DNA of 47,225 nucleotides, taken from the NCBI GenBank assembly GCA_964557295.1, contig CAZKZP010000022.1:1-47225 (forward strand), given 5' to 3'. The DNA is from JBFMHP01 sp964557295 (lineage in GTDB: Bacteria; Pseudomonadota; Gammaproteobacteria; RBG-16-57-12). Positions 1-7,697 of this stretch are shown piece after piece. How positions within the stretch are numbered: position 1 is the first letter of the stretch; each line of letters begins with the position of its first letter. A program made the position numbers and the translations under genes. A model generated the notes under the pieces. It saw only the letters and a program-made list of their open reading frames with translations, made no database searches and was not told the DNA's origin.

Positions 1-657
1 GGGGGGCTTCTTGCGGTCACGGGCGCTGCCGGTCACCTTTTCGAGGAATCGGTCGTCACCGAGGACGCGCGTATCCTCGCCCGCGCCATGGAATTCCGCG
101 CGCCGCCCTTCACCCTTGCCGGCCTCCACAAACGCCGCGTAACGCCGACGGGCGGCGCCGGCGGTGCGGGCAAACTGGCCGAGCACGGCGTCGGTGGTCA
201 GCCAGGGAATAGCTTCTCGACCGAGATAGGCGCGATGGCCGCTCCAACGGTACGCCGCCGGATCTCTCGCCAGCTTGGCGCGGACCGGGTTCAGATGGAT
301 ATAGCGTACCAATTCCAGCAGGTAGCGGTCCTGAGCCACCAGAATCGCCTTGTAACGCCCTTGAAACAAATGCCCTACCCGATCCTGGCGCCTGTTGACC
401 CAGCGCGTATAGCGAAACGACAGGTTCTGCATGATCTTCGACAACGGCACCTCGGCGGCCTGCACCGCCAGATGCAGGTGGTTGGGCATACAACAAAATC
501 CGTGGATGCGATGCCCGTAGCGCGAAACCCCTTCCTGTAACAACAGGTACAGGTGGTAGCGGTCATCCTCGTCGTAGAAAATCGCCTGGCCACCGTTGCC
601 CCGGAGCATTACGTGGTATATCCCGCCTGGAGCATGAATTCGTGGTTTTCTTGCCAT
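1..657 (-). CDS. REP-associated tyrosine transposase (RAYT), copy 1, cut by window edge
   Basis: The N-terminal 219 codons of a Y1/HUH single-strand transposase of the REP-associated (IS200-like) class; the C-terminus lies outside the window. It starts at the ATG at 657, with the family opening MARKPRIHAPGGIYHVMLRG. The metal-binding HUH motif (His60-Leu-His62 in MPNHLHL) and the YLLELVRYIHLNPV segment carrying the presumed nucleophilic Tyr (about residue 112-119) are both present. The visible part matches the complete gene at 7698-8639 wherever I compared it. Such proteins nick and join REP-like hairpins near their own genes. The upstream side carries four spaced copies of an aggcctgaccctgtcac motif. 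Because the shared sequence begins at base 1, a contig break inside a repeat is possible. Confidence 0.85.
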   Translation of the reverse strand, partial: MARKPRIHAPGGIYHVMLRGNGGQAIFYDEDDRYHLYLLLQEGVSRYGHRIHGFCCMPNHLHLAVQAAEVPLSKIMQNLSFRYTRWVNRRQDRVGHLFQGRYKAILVAQDRYLLELVRYIHLNPVRAKLARDPAAYRWSGHRAYLGREAIPWLTTDAVLGQFARTAGAARRRYAAFVEAGKGEGRRAEFHGAGEDTRVLGDDRFLEKVTGSARDRKKPP

Positions 658-796
658 GGCGCTACATTACCTGCATCTCGTAATATTTGCAATTATGCAG
701 GCCTGACCCTGTCACTACAGGCCTGACCCTGTCACTATGCAGGCCTGACCCTGTCACAATTATGCAGGCCTGACCCTGTCACCCCTGTCACTCAAG
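658..796. repeat. Tandem GGCCTGACCCTGTCAC repeats upstream of RAYT copy 1
   Basis: Four copies of caggcctgaccctgtcac lie at about 698-715, 718-735, 740-757 and 765-782, separated by 2-7 bases, followed by a partial cctgtcac at 783-791. On the minus strand they read GTGACAGGGTCAGGCCTG, upstream of the RAYT start codon. A degenerate hairpin (cattac / gtaat, about 664-685) lies between them and the gene. They are not a CRISPR array: spacers are too short and irregular. Confidence 0.8.
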
Positions 797-3229
797 TCAG
801 GGAGCAAGAGTGAATTTGCCGAGCCGGCTCGTATCGTTGAAGCCGCCGCCGAAGTTGGGCGACCAAGCCAGCAGCCGGGTGAAGTGGGGCGAGGCGCGGT
901 AGAAGTTCGCGTAGAAGGTCGTGCCCGACTCCAGTCCGCCGGGGAACGCTTTGTCGAAAGGCACCGCCAACCGAACCACCCAACGATCTCGCCCGCCCGT
1001 GTCGGAGCGCACGACGGCGCCGCTGTCCCACTTGTCCGGTTTGTCCTGTTTGTGCACCTGGTAGTCCAGCGCGACGTACTTCCCATTGGGAGCGACACAC
1101 AACTGCCGGCTGGCCTGCTCGCGGCCCAGTGCGAGAAAGACCTCCCAGTCGTCTCCGTCCCAGATTGTGCCGGTGGAGGTCAGTTGAGCGGGATTCAACC
1201 ATTCGGTCAGTTGCACATACAGATACCTGGCATCGTATGCCACGCGCGTTTCCACTTTCCTCTCGGTCGCGTCTCCCGAGAGTGTGGACCATTGGCCGAG
1301 GTCTTTCGCCTGCGACCAATTCACCTTCGACAGATCGCCGCCGGCCTCGGATGCCAGTTTCGGAACCTGGATGTGCGGTAACGGCCCGGCGTAGCGTTCG
1401 GCGCGGGCAAGGTAGATTTTCTTTCCCTCCACCATGTAGTCCCAGACGTTTTGCCTGAATTGGGCCACGCGCTGCTGCTCCTCGGGAGTCTGGGCGGAGT
1501 CAGCCGCCTGCTGCATGAGTTTGGCGAACTCCGCCATGCGCTCTTCCGTTCCGAGGATCGCCCACGCCAGCCACTCATTCTGATGTTGGGTCTCGGCTGA
1601 ATTCCGGATTTCGGTGGGGTAGTTTTTCGGATTCGAGTACGTGTCTTCGATCCGGCCATAGAGTTCACGCATCGGACGGGCGGCGGCCCCGTAGTAGCGG
1701 GTGAAGAACTCGTCAATGATTCTGTTCCCGTCAAGCGTGGGATCATCGGCCAATTTCATCGTCACGTAGAATTCCAGATGATCCATCAAAATCCTGTCGC
1801 CGTACTCGGCCTCCAGGTAGATGCCACGGATGCCGGCATCGGCGAACATTCTCATTTGCTTCACCACCGTATGCGCGAAGAAACCGGGGAAAGCGTGATA
1901 GTCGCCAAAATGCGCATTGAAGGCCGGGAAGCAATAGTAAAGCCACAGATACAGCGGCCGATCCGGTCCGTGCCGTCGCCAGTGGGTGAGGACTTTGCGG
2001 TCGTTCGTCTCCATGGACGGGCACCACCAGTTGCGCGTGTGGAGACACATCTGGACAAGGACGTTTGGCTCCAACTTCAGCTTCGCGGGGGGGTACGCAT
2101 AGTCGGAATAAGCGAGGGTACCGATCCATTTGTCCCGGTGGGTCCGGCGAACCTCGCGCGCCACTTGGTTGACAAAACCAAAGATGTAATTGCTGGCTCG
2201 GCCGTTGGAAAACTGCGGATTGTTTTGCTCTGCCCGGTTCAGTTCAGCCTGGCAGCGCGGGCATTTGCACCAGAAACAACCATCCGCCGGCACCACGGCA
2301 AACACGTCGCCTTGGGCGAAGGCACCGGGTTTCAACCCCTTGCCGTCGAAGTAATCCCGGGCATCCTGAACGACCTGCTGGATAAGCCCCGGATTGGTGA
2401 AGCACATCTGCTGCGGTTGACCTTCGTATCCTTGGGCGAACCAGTCGGGGTGTTCTTTCAGGAAGCGGTCGTAGTATCCGGAAAAGGAGTGAACGACCTG
2501 GAACGCTTGGCCGCCGATGCGCAGGCGCAGTCTCCAGAGAGGCATATCACTCGCTTCGAACCACTGATTGGTCTTCCCGGGTACGGTGTACAGCGGCATG
2601 TCAATCCGGCGATGAATCATAAATGGAGCGCGTCGGGTGTCGCGTCTGTGAACCACCAGTGTCGGTTTCTTCGGATAAACCGTCCCCAAATCGGTCGGGG
2701 CATACCAGCGGACATCACAGAAATGTTCGAGGAAATCGTAAACGGCGTAAAGCGTGCCGTTCTCGTCGTAGAGTTCTGGTAGAACACCGTCAGCCGTCTC
2801 ACGGTCCCTGCCCATCAGGATCAGCGCATCGGGGAGAAAGCGGATGAGATACTCCTGCGACTTGAACCCGCCGGCGCTCACGCCCAACGCCTCTGTGGCC
2901 GCGCTTTCGCCAACGAGAATTCGCGGTCCGCTAACTTGCTGCTGGTCGGTGACGACCGGCAGCGTTGCGCCGGTGATCTTGCGCACGTGATCCCGAAGCT
3001 CCGCCGCAGCGAACGCAGCGGATCGGTTTGGCTTACCGGCGGTCACGATGGACGCGACCGGCTTGCCGTTGTCGGCAATCAGGAACGAGCCGGCATTCTC
3101 GGCGGCTGCGCCATTGTCTGACAGGCGCTGGTGACATTGTCCGCAATTGGGATTTTGCCCCAGCCGCGTCGACGGCAGGTGGTTGATGGCGTGGCAGTGA
3201 GGGCAGACGAGGTAAAGCGAATCGCTCAT
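797..3229 (-). CDS. Chimeric protein: thioredoxin-2 zinc ribbon fused to DUF4838 / CBM9-like protein
   Basis: An 810-residue protein starting at the ATG at 3229, preceded by GGAG. Residues 1-36 are the amino end of thioredoxin 2 (TrxC): MSDSLYLVCPHC followed by CGQCHQRL, with Cys9, Cys12, Cys29 and Cys32 forming the zinc ribbon. The TrxC thioredoxin fold and its WCGPC site are absent. From about residue 45 the sequence is a DUF4838-type protein: an alpha/beta domain (PVASIVTAGKPNRSAAFAA onward) as found before glycosidase-like modules, a long central DUF4838 domain, and a C-terminal carbohydrate-binding domain of CBM9 type (about 670-810). Such proteins are typical of Planctomycetes and Verrucomicrobia and are usually secreted; here the signal peptide has been replaced by the TrxC piece, predicting a cytoplasmic or non-functional product. 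The gene is bracketed by ACAGGGTCA motifs. A true fusion and an assembly chimera remain alternatives. Confidence 0.75.
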   Translation of the reverse strand: MSDSLYLVCPHCHAINHLPSTRLGQNPNCGQCHQRLSDNGAAAENAGSFLIADNGKPVASIVTAGKPNRSAAFAAAELRDHVRKITGATLPVVTDQQQVSGPRILVGESAATEALGVSAGGFKSQEYLIRFLPDALILMGRDRETADGVLPELYDENGTLYAVYDFLEHFCDVRWYAPTDLGTVYPKKPTLVVHRRDTRRAPFMIHRRIDMPLYTVPGKTNQWFEASDMPLWRLRLRIGGQAFQVVHSFSGYYDRFLKEHPDWFAQGYEGQPQQMCFTNPGLIQQVVQDARDYFDGKGLKPGAFAQGDVFAVVPADGCFWCKCPRCQAELNRAEQNNPQFSNGRASNYIFGFVNQVAREVRRTHRDKWIGTLAYSDYAYPPAKLKLEPNVLVQMCLHTRNWWCPSMETNDRKVLTHWRRHGPDRPLYLWLYYCFPAFNAHFGDYHAFPGFFAHTVVKQMRMFADAGIRGIYLEAEYGDRILMDHLEFYVTMKLADDPTLDGNRIIDEFFTRYYGAAARPMRELYGRIEDTYSNPKNYPTEIRNSAETQHQNEWLAWAILGTEERMAEFAKLMQQAADSAQTPEEQQRVAQFRQNVWDYMVEGKKIYLARAERYAGPLPHIQVPKLASEAGGDLSKVNWSQAKDLGQWSTLSGDATERKVETRVAYDARYLYVQLTEWLNPAQLTSTGTIWDGDDWEVFLALGREQASRQLCVAPNGKYVALDYQVHKQDKPDKWDSGAVVRSDTGGRDRWVVRLAVPFDKAFPGGLESGTTFYANFYRASPHFTRLLAWSPNFGGGFNDTSRLGKFTLAP

Positions 3230-3326
3230 AGAAGTCTCCATGGGTGTACGGCGGGAGATGGGGCGAATAGCCACCGCAATGAGCGACAGGATCTGAGGCT
3301 GGGCGGCACAGAAAACCACAGGGTCA

Positions 3327-3740
3327 CCCTTCGGTCAGCCGGTGTCAAGTAGCAACGAACCCTCGTCCCTGTTTTTTGCTTCTCAGCAACTACAGGGTTT
3401 CTCTAATGTCTGCCGATGACTGTCTCGCTCCCGATTCTTTCAGTGCATGGGCGTCGGAATGTTCCGCGCCAGTCACCCTTCTGGTTTGAGCGCATCGCGT
3501 ACCGCCCAGCTCACGTGCGCCTTGGCTTGTATCCAAGCCCCACAAAGTCCTCGGTGCCCTGGCGGCGTCCAGATGCACACCACGTGTGCGTCAGATCAAT
3601 GGCTCGCGGCAACCCGCGTCCAACCTTCGGGTGGCTCGCCGCAGAGGCGGAACAGTTTAAATCGGCAGGCGCGATGTAGCATCCACTCAGAGTCTCATGG
3701 TTGTACCAACCCCGTTGCCTGGCTTGCTACATCGGCCTGT
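3327..3740 (-). ncRNA. Candidate bridge/seek RNA region of the IS110-family element
   Basis: About 410 bp without a convincing gene between the transposase stop and the left end of the IS. In IS1111-type elements the long non-coding end beyond the transposase encodes the guide (bridge or seek) RNA that pairs with target and donor DNA. Hairpins can be seen here, for example ggcttg/caagcc near 3521-3538 and caca..tgtg around 3580-3590. I have not folded the region or identified target- and donor-binding loops. Assignment rests on family knowledge and position, so it is only a candidate. Short open frames here have no recognisable homology. Confidence 0.3.
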
Positions 3741-4748
3741 TCATCGAAACATGCGATCGACATCGAAGTCGACGCCATCATGCAAGACGTGATACACGGC
3801 GCGCGCGAGCTTGTGCGCGAGCGCCCGGATGGCGATGATGCCGCTGGTCTTGCGCGCCTTGCGGTCCACAAATTTCTGGGCGCGCGGCTCATAGCGACAA
3901 AAGAAGTGCGCGGCCTCGCTGAAGGCCCATGACAACCACTTGTTGCCGCTCTTGCTGTTGCCGACGCCCTTTTTTTTGCCGTTGCTGATCCGTGCGCTGT
4001 TCACGCAGCGACAATACGAGGCGAAGTCTCCCGCAGACGCAAAGCGGTGGATATCGCCCACCTCAAGCACAATGGTGAAGGCAAGGATGCGACCAATCCC
4101 CGGGATCTTGCACAGCCGAACAAATGCCTCAGTCTCCTTGAGCACCGCCAGGATCTCGCGCTCCAACAGATTGATGTCCTGACTCAGTGCGCGTATGTGA
4201 TGTGTGCTGACCTCAGCGGCCAGCTGTACATAGCGATCAACGAACTCTGGAGCATAACTCTTGCGCTGCAAGCGATCGGTGCGTTGCCGGCCGCCAGTCT
4301 CGCGGTGATAGATATTCTGCAGACTGGTGATGGCCTTGGCCCGTGCCTGCACCAGGCTCATGCGCTTGCGCAGCAAATCGCGCAGTGAGCGTTGCTCACG
4401 CGGATAAATGTAGCCGGTCGGCAATATGTTCAAGCGCAATTGCTTGGCCAACCAAAAGGCATCATGACGATCGTCGGTGTGCTTGAGCTCGTCATATTTG
4501 CTCATTGCCGCCGTATTGGCCAGCTTCACCGAAAAACCCGCTGCCATCAGGCCGTCGACCAGCCAATACCAGTTGAAGGTAGACTCCACGACGACCGCAA
4601 CCAGCTCGGTGCGGAAGGCTTCAAGTAGTGACAATGTCAGCGACAAATCATTGGGCAACTTGCGCTCCATCAGTCGCCGATCATTGTCGTCGATGACCAC
4701 GATGTAGTGGTTGTCTGAGTGCAGATCGATTCCGCAGTAAAGTGCCAT
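3741..4748 (-). CDS. IS110-family transposase
   Basis: 335 residues, the usual family length. The N-terminal RuvC-like DEDD domain shows Asp8 (GIDLHS), Glu55 (VVEST) and the TDDRHDAFWLA segment (Asp92/Asp93/Asp96). The C-terminal transposase_20 domain has the helix-hairpin-helix IPGIGRILAFTI, the FASAGDFASYC segment, and NSKSGNKWLSWAF, which carries the presumed catalytic serine of the family. It starts at the ATG at 4748. IS110 transposases are guided by an RNA from the element's own non-coding end, excise the element as a circle and insert it without conventional target duplications. The frame is intact, so the element may be active. Confidence 0.9.
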   Translation of the reverse strand: MALYCGIDLHSDNHYIVVIDDNDRRLMERKLPNDLSLTLSLLEAFRTELVAVVVESTFNWYWLVDGLMAAGFSVKLANTAAMSKYDELKHTDDRHDAFWLAKQLRLNILPTGYIYPREQRSLRDLLRKRMSLVQARAKAITSLQNIYHRETGGRQRTDRLQRKSYAPEFVDRYVQLAAEVSTHHIRALSQDINLLEREILAVLKETEAFVRLCKIPGIGRILAFTIVLEVGDIHRFASAGDFASYCRCVNSARISNGKKKGVGNSKSGNKWLSWAFSEAAHFFCRYEPRAQKFVDRKARKTSGIIAIRALAHKLARAVYHVLHDGVDFDVDRMFR

Positions 4749-4825
4749 TTCAGCCTCCTGATGTTTGGTTGAGAAGCAACATCAGTTTTACCACTGATGT
4801 CAGCCGCTCAGGAGGCTGACCGGAG
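4749..4825 (-). promoter_or_regulatory. Structured leader between IS end and IS110 transposase start
   Basis: An almost fully paired stretch. Outer arms cagcctcctga (4751-4761) and tcaggaggctg (about 4808-4818) enclose an inner hairpin acatcagt/actgatgt around 4780-4800. It directly precedes the transposase ATG and overlaps the subterminal inverted repeat. It could limit transposase translation, or form part of the promoter created when the element circularises. No function is proven. Confidence 0.45.
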
Positions 4826-4869
4826 GATTCTCAGGTCTATACAAAAACCACAGGGTCAGGTCTATACAA

Positions 4870-5023
4870 GTTGTCTGCATTGCGATCAAGATACCCGTAC
4901 CTGCTCCGAACCACAAGATCATTGCACCCCAAGCTCCCTTTCATCCGCATCCGCCCGTCTGACGATTTTCCCCACCGTTGAGAAATGTAACCGGGTCAGG
5001 CCTGAATGTAACCGGGTGTAACC
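4870..5023. other. Intergenic mosaic without genes
   Basis: No supported coding sequence. The right part (about 4988-5033) holds tandemly reiterated gtaaccgggt and gggtcaggcctg units, variants of the motif seen beside the RAYT genes. The left part resembles no feature I recognise. Confidence 0.6.
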
Positions 5024-5106
5024 GGGTCAGGCCTGCACTATTGCATTGTTGATTCTTCATCTTGTGTTGTCTCCCGTGAATTACCCGGCACTGGCTCCAT
5101 GGCATT
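5024..5106. repeat. Repeat R1, copy a (start of a dispersed non-coding element)
   Basis: Begins gggtcaggcctgcacta, continues through ttgcattgttgattcttc, and ends near ctccatggcat. It matches 7219-7301 almost base for base, with a third, shorter copy at 5850-5915. Here it is cut by the end of the IS5-type remnant at about 5110. It begins with the same GGGTCAGGCCTG motif that is scattered through the left third of the window. Confidence 0.8.
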
Positions 5107-5848
5107 AACAGCCTGCTGAAAAACGCCTCATTTTGATCTTGTCCTTCGCGGCATCACAAAATGGACACAGGTTTTTGTGTTTTTCATCGAATGCGTGAGC
5201 GTTTTACTTCTCATCGCTCGCAATTGTGGCGCAATGATGCGATTTCTCGCTTCCACGCCCCCTCATTTGGCGTACTCCGCCTCGATATTGCGTATTCGGA
5301 GCAGGTTGAAGGTGGCCATCGTAAACTGTACCAGGCCGTCTACCTTCTCCAAGCCCCGCCGCATCATTCGCCGCAACCCGCCATACTGCTTCGGCCAGGC
5401 AAAGGTCGTCTCGATGAGTTTGCGCTTGTACAGACTGATGTCGTAGCCCTCATGGCGCGTGGTCCGTGCATCGATCGCCGTCCCGCCACGCCGATTATCA
5501 TTCATCGCTACATGCGGGGTGATCTTCCGTTCGCGGCAGCCCGCCACAAAACCCTGTGTGTCGTAGCCCTTGTCGCCACCGACGGTCTTGCGCCGCCCGC
5601 CGGGCAGCGCGGCCAGCAGTTCGAGGGCCGACTCGCGCTCCGTCTCGCTTGCCGCCGGGCGGGTCCGCACGCCCACCACCAGACCATGACGGTTTTCCAT
5701 GACGTGATCCACGCCGTAGCTCAATCGAGCCGCCGTGGCATTCGATTTGCGCATCAACTCGGCGTCCGGATCGGTCGTCGAGACATGGGTTTCGTTGCTG
5801 CGCGGCTCGCCGCAATAGTCACGGTCCTTGCCCAGCGGCCCGCGTAAC
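5107..5848 (-). mobile_element. Truncated IS5-type insertion sequence
   Basis: One end is preserved at about 5110-5145 (cagcctgctgaaaaacgcct, a plausible terminal repeat). No matching inverted copy is found at the other side, where the sequence runs into repeat R1 copy b at 5850. The element has therefore lost its transposase-proximal end. Confidence 0.65.
5263..5848 (-). pseudogene. IS5-type DDE transposase, 5'-truncated
   Basis: About 195 codons of the C-terminal half of a DDE transposase. In frame it reads NETHVSTTDPDAELMRK, then VVGVRTRPAASETERE, VGGDKGYDTQGF (second catalytic Asp) and KRKLIETTFAWPKQYGG (Glu and the Y-(2)-R-like region), ending LLRIRNIEAEYAK. The open frame continues upstream of the internal ATG at 5757 to about 5848, where it meets repeat R1. 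The N-terminal DNA-binding part and first catalytic Asp are missing, so the gene is inactive. Confidence 0.8.
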
Positions 5849-5849
5849 T

Positions 5850-6004
5850 GGGTCGGGCCTGACTATTGCATTGTTGATTCTTCATCTTGTGTTGTCTCCC
5901 GTGAATTGCCCGGCACTCACCCTAAGACGGTGTCGATTCCTTATCAATATTTTTTGTGGATTCAGTCAAAGCGTCGCGCTGAGGAAGGCACGGGTTTTGG
6001 GTCT
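5850..6004. repeat. Dispersed non-coding element, internally deleted copy (R1b + R2)
   Basis: R1 sequence (5850-5915) is joined directly to R2 (5916-6004: ctcaccctaagacggtgtcg, a T-rich tract, then cacgggttttgggtct). The same two blocks occur at 7219-7301 and 7557-7680, there separated by 255 bp and with 35 extra bases inside R2. The shared ends suggest one element of about 460 bp that has lost its middle in this copy. No coding capacity is seen. Confidence 0.7.
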
Positions 6005-6470
6005 AATGAGTGCAGTAGCCCCAGAGCGTGAAATCGTAAGTCTGCACCCCGTTGTTGATGACGATCGCACGCACGCCGGGCCCGATGATCGGCGCCCGAA
6101 TGACGAATCCGCCGTAGCCACCGACTGCCGCACCGCTATGTGCCAGGAGCGGGACCGGAGACGCCACGGACGAAATCTCCAGGTTGGCGAGACCGGTGGC
6201 GCCCATCTTGCCTGGCAGTTCGAAGACGAGTTTCACCGTGATGTTGTCCATGGCCATGTTGGCTGCATGCTTGGCCAACACCCAGACGTGCAGCCACTGA
6301 AAACAGTCAACATCCTTGGGAGTCATCGAGTCGTGACTCTGCCCAGGACCAACCGTCACGCCCTTGAAGAACTCGAACGTCTTGCTGCACGGTGGCGCTT
6401 TGAGCCCGCCGAGGAGCAACTTCTCCGCAGGTGTCTTTGTGGGTTTCTTGACCGACTTTGTGGCTGCCAT
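6003..6470 (-). CDS. Hypothetical protein, beta-rich, unknown function
   Basis: 155 residues, starting at the ATG at 6470 with a good ribosome binding site (AGGAGA, about 8 bases upstream). It has a lysine-rich start (MAATKSVKKPTKTPAEK), no signal peptide and no membrane segment. The rest alternates hydrophobic and polar residues with many glycines (AHSGAAVGGYGGFVIRAPII), which suggests a beta sandwich. I do not recognise the family. It ends two bases inside the R2 repeat and is surrounded by mobile-element debris, so it may be a passenger gene. The good initiation site and intact frame argue that it is real. Confidence 0.55.
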   Translation of the reverse strand: MAATKSVKKPTKTPAEKLLLGGLKAPPCSKTFEFFKGVTVGPGQSHDSMTPKDVDCFQWLHVWVLAKHAANMAMDNITVKLVFELPGKMGATGLANLEISSVASPVPLLAHSGAAVGGYGGFVIRAPIIGPGVRAIVINNGVQTYDFTLWGYCTH

Positions 6471-6775
6471 GTTCTGGATCTCCTGTTGGCGGTGAACAAG
6501 CCACCCTACTGGGGATCATCGCCCCCGGTAATGCACCGCGGGCGATGAAGGTATAGGAACTATAAACACCATGTTCCGCTACCATTAAGTGTAGAGCACC
6601 TCATCGAGATTGCCACTGCGAGCCCTAAAGCACCTCGAGGAAATAGTGGAACCGGAAAAATCGGGGGATGATCGATGAAAACTTTGTGGGATTGATAGCC
6701 CGAAATGGGTAACCCTCGAGGCCGGACCATAGAGAGGCCTCAGCTCACATTGGTGAACCGATCAGATTCCCGGTT
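6471..6775. other. Intergenic region, nothing recognised
   Basis: About 300 bp between the hypothetical gene's start and the IS91 remnant. Apart from the ribosome binding site next to 6470 I see no gene, hairpin or repeat that I can support. Confidence 0.5.
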
Positions 6776-7207
6776 TTAGTAGCTATCCGCTTCGCTGTAG
6801 GGGTCGTAGCGTGCGGGCGCATGGGGTGGCGGCTGCGGCGACAACCCCAAGTGGATGAGAATCTTTCGAATCACCGGGGGATCCTCGATGGCCGCAATCA
6901 TCTTGAGCGGGCCACCGCAGTGCACGCAGGTTTCGATGTCGATATTAAAGACTCGCTTGAGTAGACGTGCCCATTGGACAGGACGTCCAGGTGTCGCGAA
7001 GCACATGGCGTGCGAGAGCGGCCAACTGATGTAGCGCCCGCAAGCCCCCTTTCCTTGTTCATCGAGGAACTCACCCGCCTCAACCGCGTCATCACCGCTA
7101 GCCGCCGGTGCTGCGCTTTTGCCAGGCACCACCTGCGAACGCCACTTGGCATTCAGAGCCAACACCATGGGTCGCTCTCGCACCTCCATGATGTAACCGT
7201 CATAACC
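6776..7207 (-). pseudogene. IS91-type (Y2) transposase, C-terminal remnant
   Basis: Only the C-terminal zone of an IS91-family rolling-circle transposase remains. It reads LALNAKWRSQVVPG, a linker, then WARLLKRVFNIDIETCVHCG with the CxxC knuckle, then the tail AAIEDPPVIRKILIHLGL that is highly typical of the family. The N-terminal zinc finger and both catalytic tyrosines are absent. The frame stays open upstream of the ATG at 7189 until the repeat region near 7207, so this is a truncation and not a small gene. Confidence 0.75.
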
Positions 7208-7218
7208 GGGTCATAATC

Positions 7219-7680
7219 GGGTCAGGCCTGCACTATTGCATTGTTGATTCTTCATCTTGTGTTGTCTCCCGTGAATTACCCGGTACTGGTTCCATGGCAT
7301 AAAGGCTCCCCCTCCCTGCCATATTCCGGCCGGTCTGCTTGACCCGTTGGGTATCCGCAAGCAGAACCTCTTCAGCAGGAGCTGGAACCAGGAAGGAAGC
7401 AACAACAGCCGCGCGGATGCGATGCGCGCCTTTGAAGACGTTACTGCCGCTTGAAGACGTTACTGCCGCTGTGGTCCATGCCCTTGTCCCTAGGTGGGTT
7501 CATTTTAATGCTCGCGTTGGCCTGTATGGTAGCGAGACGTACTTGAATGGCTTTCGCTCACCCTAAGACGGTGTCGATTCCTTATCAATATTTTTTTGTG
7601 GATTCAGTCAGATCATTGTTTGTGGCAGATGCGCGGATAATTCTGAGCGTCGCGCTGGGGAAGGCACGGGTTTTGGGTCT
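7219..7680. repeat. Dispersed non-coding element, longer copy (R1c ... R2')
   Basis: R1 occupies 7219-7301, and R2' occupies 7557-7680 with about 35 extra bases. The 255 bp between them hold a short tandem duplication (gaagacgttactgccgct, about 7433-7468) and no supported gene. Comparison with 5850-6004 indicates a shared element with the same outer ends, cacgggttttgggtct marking the right end. It may be a non-autonomous mobile element, but no terminal inverted repeat or target duplication is evident. Confidence 0.65.
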
Positions 7681-7697
7681 GTGGTGAGCGCAGGCGC

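Larger units (their letters stand above)
3312..4858 (-). mobile_element. IS110-family (IS1111-like) insertion sequence with flanking direct repeats
   Basis: A 335-residue IS110-type transposase sits between two exact 15-bp direct repeats, aaaaccacagggtca, at 3312-3326 and 4844-4858. Just inside them lies a subterminal inverted repeat: cggtcagcc at 3332-3340 against ggctgaccg at 4814-4822. Subterminal rather than terminal inverted repeats, a short transposase-proximal end (about 95 bp) and a long opposite non-coding end (about 410 bp) are marks of the IS1111 subgroup. The exact ends within or beside the direct repeats cannot be fixed without an empty site. The right end also carries a 25-bp tandem duplication, tcaggtctatacaa at 4831-4844 and 4856-4869. 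Confidence 0.7.

Noticed and set aside
88..540. Identical 150-codon plus-strand frames at 88-540 and 8070-8522
   Set aside because: Both are antisense to the two RAYT copies; their identity just reflects the repeat.
698..798. Possible CRISPR array
   Set aside because: Repeats are 18 bp with spacers of 2-7 bases, in tandem near a RAYT gene; no cas genes in the window.
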